A stretch of 11,780 nucleotides of DNA from Bacteroidales bacterium UBA6428 (GTDB lineage: Bacteria > Bacteroidota > Bacteroidia > Bacteroidales > UBA932): assembly GCA_002437305.1 (NCBI GenBank), contig DJOW01000053.1:1-11780 (forward strand), in the 5' to 3' direction. The translations under genes were made by a program, and so were the position numbers. The notes under the pieces were generated by a model. The model was not told the origin of the DNA and made no database searches. It worked only from the letters and a program-made list of their open reading frames with translations. This document shows positions 6,990 through 11,780 of the stretch, piece by piece. The number at the start of each line of letters is the position of its first letter. Positions within the stretch are counted from its first letter, which is position 1.

Positions 6990-8575
6990 TTGAATATGAA
7001 CGAGAATATTTCCGGAGAAAGTTTGCCTTTCAGCCGGCTTTTTCTTGTCCTGGCAGCTCCTTCGGAGGCAGCCGTGCATCTTGAGATCGTCTGGTTTTTC
7101 AGTCCGAGCAACGTCAGAAGGCACAGGATTATGTCATCGACCGTCAGTCCGGTGCCGTTGGATTTCAGGTCAACGATGACATCGGTGAAATATTCCATAA
7201 GAGCGGAAGACAGCCTGCCCCGGCTTTCAGACGGGAGATATTCAGAACTTTCCTGTCCGTCCAGAACTTGAAGCCGCTTCATCCATTCGGTGCCGCGGAA
7301 GCCCTGCATACAGAGGTTCACGCGCTCCGTCCATACTTCGGTGATGTCTGCCGGCTCATCGGTCTGGTTCTCGCTGAGAATCTGGTTGACGCGGCTTCTG
7401 TCAAGTTGTTTCCTAAGGCTGATGTATTTCTTTTTGGCGTTCCGGTCATAAAGGAAAAACATTGCGATGCCGATGAACAGCACTGCGATAAGGATGAGCA
7501 CGATCCTTTGCCGGCTGATTCTCTCCTCCAGAAGATGCTGTTGAAGCATTGTCCTGCTGTGCTCCAGTTCGGAGTTCAGCAGCCTCTGCATCTCCACAAC
7601 ATTGTTGATGGAGTCATTGGCGGTCACATTCTCACCCGCGATGGCGTGTCGTCCCTGGCTGTGGTCCAGGCACATTTTCAGTGCATAGAGGTTGTTGCCC
7701 GTGTTGATGGAGAACGTAGCTCCTGAGTGTTGGTGATAGACCTCCATCGCCTTGTTCAGGTAGAATGATGCGGAGTCCGTCCTGTCAGCGTTGAGGTAAA
7801 GGTAACCAAGTGAGAGATACTTTGCTATGTTGCAGCTTGGAGGAAGGCTTTGGAGCAGTTTGCGGCTTAAGGCCAAGTCGGCTCCTGCCAAGTTCGCGTA
7901 ATTTGTTATGAAAGTCGGATAATCAGCAGGTTTGTTTTCCGCATCCATCACTGTCTCAATGGATTTTGTGGAATAATACAGCGCTGAGTCCTGCCGTCCG
8001 ATAAAAGCCATGCAAACTCCGATGTTTTGGAACGCAAGGCTCCTCATCTTGTCGCTCAGCGCCATCGTGGCGGCCTTGCGGGCATATTCAATGGCCTTGG
8101 GGTAGTCCTTGGCAGCGATAGGTTCATCGTAATAGCCTGACAATCTTATGTACAGGTAAGCCAATTCATCGCTTTTCACCTCCGGCAAGAGACCGATCGC
8201 TTCCGTCAGGTAATATGCGGCTGAATCCCTCTGACCTCTCCATCGTGCCCTGAAAGCGGCTGCCTGGTAGGTCTCAGCCAAGGCGGATGTGTCACAGATT
8301 CTACGGTAATACCTTATGCTTTCATCCAGCAGACTGTCCGTGGCGAAAGATCTGCCCAGCCTCAAATTCGCCAGCGCCAAAGCCTTCCCGCATCGCGCCT
8401 TCTGCATCTGGCTCAGCCCTTTACGCATCGCGACGTTTTCCAGTATCGCCAACGCTGAATCTGGACTATCGCTGACCAATCTCTCAGCCTTGTCCAGTGC
8501 CGAGTCAATCCTTCCGCCACAGGACATAAGGATGCAGGCGCTTAGAAGTGTGATGATGGCTTTCAATTGTCTCAT
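6986..8575 (-). CDS. Membrane-anchored TPR regulator with C-terminal HTH-like domain
   Basis: 529 residues. An N-terminal lipoprotein-type signal with lipobox LMSC (C19) is followed by tetratricopeptide-like helical repeats at about 25-310, with recurring xDSAxxYLxxA patterns (for example RDSAAYYLTEA, QDSALYYSTKS, TDSASFYLNKA). A coiled-coil-like stretch at about 325-357 leads to one membrane helix at about 358-376 (IVLILIAVLFIGIAMFFLY). A basic segment and a cytoplasmic tail follow. The end (about 476-519: LTVDDIILCLLTLLGL, then RTRKSRLKGKL) resembles the LuxR-like helix-turn-helix found in Bacteroidetes TPR-membrane-HTH regulators. Inferred topology: TPR in the periplasm, HTH in the cytoplasm. 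It precedes the receptor gene by 161 bases on the same strand, so it may sense a ligand and control the receptor. Its own promoter is likely at 8597-8627. DNA binding is inferred, since the HTH match is weak. Confidence 0.75.
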   Translation of the reverse strand: MRQLKAIITLLSACILMSCGGRIDSALDKAERLVSDSPDSALAILENVAMRKGLSQMQKARCGKALALANLRLGRSFATDSLLDESIRYYRRICDTSALAETYQAAAFRARWRGQRDSAAYYLTEAIGLLPEVKSDELAYLYIRLSGYYDEPIAAKDYPKAIEYARKAATMALSDKMRSLAFQNIGVCMAFIGRQDSALYYSTKSIETVMDAENKPADYPTFITNYANLAGADLALSRKLLQSLPPSCNIAKYLSLGYLYLNADRTDSASFYLNKAMEVYHQHSGATFSINTGNNLYALKMCLDHSQGRHAIAGENVTANDSINNVVEMQRLLNSELEHSRTMLQQHLLEERISRQRIVLILIAVLFIGIAMFFLYDRNAKKKYISLRKQLDRSRVNQILSENQTDEPADITEVWTERVNLCMQGFRGTEWMKRLQVLDGQESSEYLPSESRGRLSSALMEYFTDVIVDLKSNGTGLTVDDIILCLLTLLGLKNQTISRCTAASEGAARTRKSRLKGKLSPEIFSFIFK

Positions 8576-8596
8576 ATCTTATGATCTTCACCATCG

Positions 8597-8627
8597 CAAA
8601 GTTAATCAATAAAAGGTGAAAAGGAAA
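8597..8627 (-). promoter_or_regulatory. Candidate promoter for the TPR regulator
   Basis: On the minus strand, TTTC (8627-8624), 19 bases, then TAACTTTG (8604-8597), with one mismatch to TTTG-N19-TAnnTTTG. The start codon is 22 bases downstream of the -7 box, giving a leader of about 15 bases. Between here and 8750 nothing else was recognised. Confidence 0.55.
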
Positions 8628-8749
8628 GCCGTGGCACTTAACTATGTGGCAGTGAGAGGTATAATGACTCTTCCTGGTCGCCAAAGTCGTATAGAGGATA
8701 TGGTTGAAATCTTTGATGATCAGACTGTTGCCTGCCACGCAAAATAAAC

Positions 8750-8780
8750 TTTACTTGTTGCCATAAATTTGCTACTTTTG
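8750..8780 (+). promoter_or_regulatory. Candidate promoter for the MFS transporter
   Basis: TACTTTTG (8773-8780) fits TAnnTTTG exactly. At 19-base spacing the -33 box is TTTA (8750-8753), one change from TTTG. The predicted start is near 8787, which leaves a leader of about 130 bases before the preferred ATG at 8920. The leader has a short CCGC-AA-GCGG hairpin near 8890 and no riboswitch recognised. Confidence 0.55.
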
Positions 8781-8919
8781 CACTGCATACCTTGGGGTCG
8801 TGAATATTCCCGCGGATCTAAGGTTCGCAATGTTGAATGATTGTTTTGATCTGTTTGCAAAGCTTTTTTTGAACGAAAGAATATACGTCCGCAAGCGGTC
8901 AGGGCAGTCTCTGAATATT

Positions 8920-10263
8920 ATGAGTCTATATTCATTCTATAGGATCTCGAAGCCTTCGGAGGGAAAGGTCGCCCCGGAGAGGGTTGAAGAGGAGTACAAG
9001 CGTCTGCGGAACCGCACGTTCTGGGGTGTGACGGGGGCTTACGCTCTCTACTACGTCTGCCGGATGGCTATGAGCGTTGTGAAGCAGCCGTTGATCGACG
9101 GGGAGATATTCACAGCCGCGCAGCTTGGAATCATCGGTTCAGCGTTTTATTTCGTCTATGCTTTCGGCAAGTTCGCCAACGGATTCATCGCGGACTATTG
9201 CAACGTGCGCCGCTTTATGGCCACAGGTCTTCTGATCTCAACAGTGGTCAATCTTCTGATGGGAGTTCTTGGGTTGCTCCAAGGTTGGACCGGCACCTCC
9301 ACTATGCTGCTGTTCATTGTGTTCGCCGTCATCTGGGGAGTCAACGGTTTCTGTCAGTCGATGGGCGCTCCTCCGGGGGTCATAAGTCTATCCCGATGGT
9401 TTCCGCTTGGACGCAGAGGAACATATTACAGCATTTTCAGCGCCACGCCTTATTTGGGTAAATCGTTGTCGGTGTTTGCTTTAGGATTGATTGTCGGCTG
9501 GGCGGGATGGGAATATGGCTTCATCTTCTCCGCTGTGGCCGGAGTGCTCGGCTCGGTGATGGTCCTGCTGATGGTCTCCGACACACCGGAGAGCCGCGGC
9601 CTTCCTTCGGTGCAGACATTGACCGGAGAGAAACCTCAGAAGACCGACTCCATGCCGGTCAAGGAACTCCAGAAAATGGTGGTCCGTCATCCGGGAATAT
9701 GGATAATCGCCCTTTCGAGCGCCTTCGTGTACATCACCCAGCACGCAGTCAGCGAGTGGGGGGTGCTTTTCCTCCAGAAAGGCAAAGGCTTTTCCCTTGC
9801 CGGGGCGACACAGATCATCGCCTTCTCGGAGGCTTTCGGAATAGCCGGTACTGTGCTTGCCGGCTGGCTCTCCGACCGGGTTTTCAAAGGGAACCGTTTC
9901 GTCCCCGTGCTGATTTCCGGAGTGCTTTGCCTGCTGTCGCTCGGAGCTTTCCTTTTCACCGGAGGAGGATATTCATTGAACATAGTCTGCGTGTCGCTCT
10001 TCAGCCTTGCGATCGGGGTGGTCTATTGCACGGTGGCTGGCCTGATGGCTCTTGACATCGTGCCGCGCAAGGCCACGGGGGCGGCCCTCGGGATGGTCGG
10101 CCTTGCCAGCTATGTCGCCGCCGGAATCCAGAACATCGTCAGCGGAGTCATGATAGGGGAGAACGACTTCAATTTCGGGCCCGCCTCTGTTTTCTGGATG
10201 ACGGCCTGTCTTCTCAGCTTCCTGATTCCGGTCCTTTCGTGGAAATGTCTCCGCCGCCGGTAA
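8920..10263 (+). CDS. MFS transporter, organophosphate:phosphate antiporter (GlpT/UhpC-like) family
   Basis: 447 residues from ATG 8920 (MSLYSFYRISKP, the usual N-terminus in Bacteroidetes relatives). An upstream GTG at 8800 would add 40 residues unlike the family and is not preferred. Twelve membrane helices are expected in the inner membrane. Family marks: YALYYVCRMA in helix 1, with R48 in the place of the GlpT phosphate-binding Arg45; NGFIADYCNVRRFMATG, the loop 2-3 motif; NGFCQSMGAPPG; DTPESRGLP before the central loop; and GWLSDRVFKGNR in the second half. Characterised relatives exchange sugar phosphates or glycerol-3-phosphate for phosphate. The position of the second phosphate-binding residue (GlpT Arg269) reads Q274-H275 here, in FVYITQHAVSEW, so the substrate may differ. 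The gene is monocistronic and ends two bases from the convergent CoA-transferase gene. Confidence 0.82.
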   Translation: MSLYSFYRISKPSEGKVAPERVEEEYKRLRNRTFWGVTGAYALYYVCRMAMSVVKQPLIDGEIFTAAQLGIIGSAFYFVYAFGKFANGFIADYCNVRRFMATGLLISTVVNLLMGVLGLLQGWTGTSTMLLFIVFAVIWGVNGFCQSMGAPPGVISLSRWFPLGRRGTYYSIFSATPYLGKSLSVFALGLIVGWAGWEYGFIFSAVAGVLGSVMVLLMVSDTPESRGLPSVQTLTGEKPQKTDSMPVKELQKMVVRHPGIWIIALSSAFVYITQHAVSEWGVLFLQKGKGFSLAGATQIIAFSEAFGIAGTVLAGWLSDRVFKGNRFVPVLISGVLCLLSLGAFLFTGGGYSLNIVCVSLFSLAIGVVYCTVAGLMALDIVPRKATGAALGMVGLASYVAAGIQNIVSGVMIGENDFNFGPASVFWMTACLLSFLIPVLSWKCLRRR

Positions 10264-10265
10264 AA

Positions 10266-11567
10266 TCAGATCTTCACCACGTGCCAGTGCGGCCCGAACC
10301 TCTCGAACGAGGCGCGGTCCAGCATCTCCCGGTCGTCCGGGTGGGCGATGCCGATGAGAAGCTTGGCTCGCTCCTGAAGCGACCTGCCGTACAGGTCCAC
10401 GGCACCATATTCAGTGACAATCCAATGGGCGTCGGCGCGCGGAGTGACAACCCCCGCCCCAGGGTTCAGCGTCGGGACGATCTTCGCCTTGCCCTTATTG
10501 GTTCTGGATGCGAACGCTGTCATCGACACTCCGCCCTCTGACATCGAGGCCCCCCTCACGAAATCCAGCTGGCCGCCGGTCCCGGAGAATATCCTCGTCC
10601 CGATCGAGTCGGCGCAGATCTGGCCGGTCAGATCGACCTCCGTGGCTGAGTTGATCGCCATCATGCAAGGGTTCCGGCTGATGACCCAGGGGTCGTTGAC
10701 GTACTTGATGTCCTTCATCAGCACGTCGGGATTGTGGTCGATGAATGAATATACCTCCTGCGATCCCAGCAGGAACGACGCCACGATCCTGCCCTTGTCG
10801 ATCTTCTTGTTCGCTCCGTTCACGACCCCTTTCTTTATAAGTCTCAGAACCCCGTCGGCGAACATCTCTGTGTGCACGCCAAGATTCTTGTGGTCAACTA
10901 ATTGCGCGGCCAGGGCGTTCGGCAGCGCGCCGATTCCCATCTGGATGCAGGCTCCGTCCGGAACGAGTTCCGCGCAGTTCTTTCCGATCAGCACCTCGGT
11001 CGGAGTCGGCTCGGCGAAATCCTTGGTAACCAACGGAGTGTCGTCCTTCACAAGGTAATCGAAAGTGCTTAGCGGAACGAGGTCACCATAGGCAAAAGGC
11101 ACATGAGGGTTCACCACCGCGATCTTCACCCTTGCTGTCTCTATGGCTGCGAGCGAGCAGTCCACGGAAGTCCCCAGCGACACCATCCCGTTCCCGTCCG
11201 GAAGCGACACCTGGACCAAGGCTGCCCCCAGCTTGATCGCCCCGCTGCGGTAAAGTTTCTGAGACTCACCAAGATGCACCGGGACATAATCAGCATACCC
11301 TGAGTTTACGTTCTGGCGCACGTTCGGCCCGACAAAGAAACCCTGCTCAAAGAAGATACCTGAATACTTAGGATCTGAATATGGAGCCGGTCCCTCTGTG
11401 TGGAAGTGGTGGAAATGCAGGTCCTCGACCTCTCTGGCGTCCGCCCTTCTCACAAGCGCGTCGATCAGGATGTGCGGCACGCTCGCCACGCTGCTTAAAT
11501 GAATATGGTCGCCCGACTTTATGGCTTTCACCGCCTCGTCGGCGGAAACGTAATGAATCCCTTTCAT
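10266..11567 (-). CDS. Acetyl-CoA hydrolase/CoA-transferase family protein (4-hydroxybutyrate CoA-transferase-like)
   Basis: 433 residues, normal for class I CoA-transferases of the acetyl-CoA hydrolase/transferase family. These cytoplasmic enzymes move CoA from acyl-CoA to acetate or another acid through a glutamyl-CoA intermediate. The N-terminal domain starts MKGIHYVSADEAVKAIKSGD. The likely catalytic residue is E234 in GVHTEMFADGVL. The CoA-site glycine loop is FSGTGGQLDFVRGA (GTGGQ at 329-333), and the C-terminal ADAHWIVTEYGAVDLYGRSL is conserved. The sequence resembles Cat2/AbfT-type 4-hydroxybutyrate or butyryl-CoA:acetate transferases of fermenting anaerobes, but specificity cannot be fixed from sequence. 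No other butyrate-pathway genes lie in the window. It has a strong promoter match at 11667-11697 and a leader of about 90 bases with a duplicated 15-base motif. Confidence 0.85.
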   Translation of the reverse strand: MKGIHYVSADEAVKAIKSGDHIHLSSVASVPHILIDALVRRADAREVEDLHFHHFHTEGPAPYSDPKYSGIFFEQGFFVGPNVRQNVNSGYADYVPVHLGESQKLYRSGAIKLGAALVQVSLPDGNGMVSLGTSVDCSLAAIETARVKIAVVNPHVPFAYGDLVPLSTFDYLVKDDTPLVTKDFAEPTPTEVLIGKNCAELVPDGACIQMGIGALPNALAAQLVDHKNLGVHTEMFADGVLRLIKKGVVNGANKKIDKGRIVASFLLGSQEVYSFIDHNPDVLMKDIKYVNDPWVISRNPCMMAINSATEVDLTGQICADSIGTRIFSGTGGQLDFVRGASMSEGGVSMTAFASRTNKGKAKIVPTLNPGAGVVTPRADAHWIVTEYGAVDLYGRSLQERAKLLIGIAHPDDREMLDRASFERFGPHWHVVKI

Positions 11568-11581
11568 TGTTATGAATTATC

Positions 11582-11614
11582 GTTAAGGTCTGATGTGTAG
11601 TTAAGATCTGATGT
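11582..11614. repeat. 15-bp direct repeat in the CoA-transferase leader
   Basis: GTTAAGGTCTGATGT (11582-11596) and GTTAAGATCTGATGT (11600-11614) differ at one base and are spaced 18 bases apart. They lie between the predicted transcription start (near 11660) and the start codon. They could be a paired protein-binding site or an RNA element; the role is not known. Confidence 0.7.
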
Positions 11615-11656
11615 TTTGCAAAGTCTGTGACAGCTTGTTGTTGCCGCTGACCGGTG

Positions 11657-11670
11657 TTTGCCGCGGCAAA
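11657..11670. promoter_or_regulatory. 14-bp perfect palindrome at the -7 box and start site
   Basis: TTTGCCGCGGCAAA is a perfect palindrome. Its right arm overlaps the TTTG of the -7 element (11667-11674), and the rest covers the expected transcription start of the CoA-transferase gene. The placement would suit a repressor operator (inference). Confidence 0.4.
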
Positions 11671-11697
11671 GATAGTGCTTTCGGGACTTTATTCAAA
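11667..11697 (-). promoter_or_regulatory. Promoter for the CoA-transferase gene
   Basis: On the minus strand, TTTG (11697-11694), exactly 19 bases, then TATCTTTG (11674-11667): a full match to the Bacteroidetes housekeeping consensus TTTG-N19-TAnnTTTG. Confidence 0.75.
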
Positions 11698-11780
11698 TTT
11701 TCTGTTTTTGAGGGCAGGGCGTCCAACCGCTTCCGGAGGCTGTCCGTTCCGGGAGCGGAGAGCGGCGTTCTGCCCCCGGG
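11698..11780. other. Window edge, identity unresolved
   Basis: GC-rich compared with the promoter region next to it, and open in several frames. A minus-strand frame ending in GRPALKNRKFE with a stop near 11689 could be the 3' end of a gene lying beyond the window, but the piece is too short to recognise. Confidence 0.25.

Noticed and set aside
8800..8919. GTG start adding 40 residues to the MFS transporter
   Set aside because: The extension does not look like the family, while MSLYSFYRISKP at 8920 does.
9507..10055. 182-residue plus-strand frame inside the MFS gene
   Set aside because: Off-frame shadow of the transporter, with no start signal or family match.
10414..11058. 214-residue plus-strand frame opposite the CoA-transferase
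   Set aside because: Antisense shadow of a well-conserved enzyme gene.

Overview
The window looks like chromosomal DNA of a Bacteroidota member, most likely order Bacteroidales. The protein families point that way: an outer-membrane receptor of the CarboxypepD_reg/plug/barrel type, a TPR-membrane-HTH regulator, and an SGNH/GxDLY remnant. Upstream regions also carry Bacteroidetes-type promoters (TTTG, 19 nt, TAnnTTTG), and start codons lack Shine-Dalgarno sequences. The genus cannot be settled from the sequence.

Layout. 1-2392 is an accessory, repeat-rich region. It holds a 13-bp tandem repeat at the left edge, one intact HUH/Y1 transposase of the REP-associated (RAYT) type on the minus strand (514-1419), and degenerate direct repeats with a 52-bp period on both sides of it (141-357 and 1810-2279). 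A 100-bp MITE-like element lies at 369-468. 2393-4437 is a minus-strand unit: candidate promoter, a second copy of the MITE (4237-4336), a broken SGNH-hydrolase (GxDLY) gene remnant, then an intact Wzx-type flippase. 4461-8627 is a minus-strand pair: a membrane-anchored TPR regulator upstream of an outer-membrane beta-barrel receptor, each with its own candidate promoter, followed by a hairpin terminator. 8750-10263 is a plus-strand OPA-family (GlpT/UhpC-like) MFS transporter. It converges, with only two bases between stop codons, on a minus-strand acetyl-CoA hydrolase/CoA-transferase gene (10266-11567). That gene has the best promoter match in the window, plus a palindrome and a duplicated leader motif.

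How things fit. The regulator/receptor pair may form a sensing and uptake module. The flippase probably depends on a promoter now separated from it by the MITE and the dead gene. The transporter and CoA-transferase are ordinary metabolic genes; nothing seen ties them to one pathway.

Most notable signals: (1) a RAYT gene bracketed by 52-bp-period repeats, resembling a REPtron; (2) two copies of a MITE with perfect 16-bp terminal inverted repeats and target duplications; (3) a striking excess of the heptamer TGAATAT on both strands, in genes and between them, in different reading phases; (4) a GxDLY gene remnant whose frameshift can be read base by base. No defence system, CRISPR array, tRNA or rRNA was seen.
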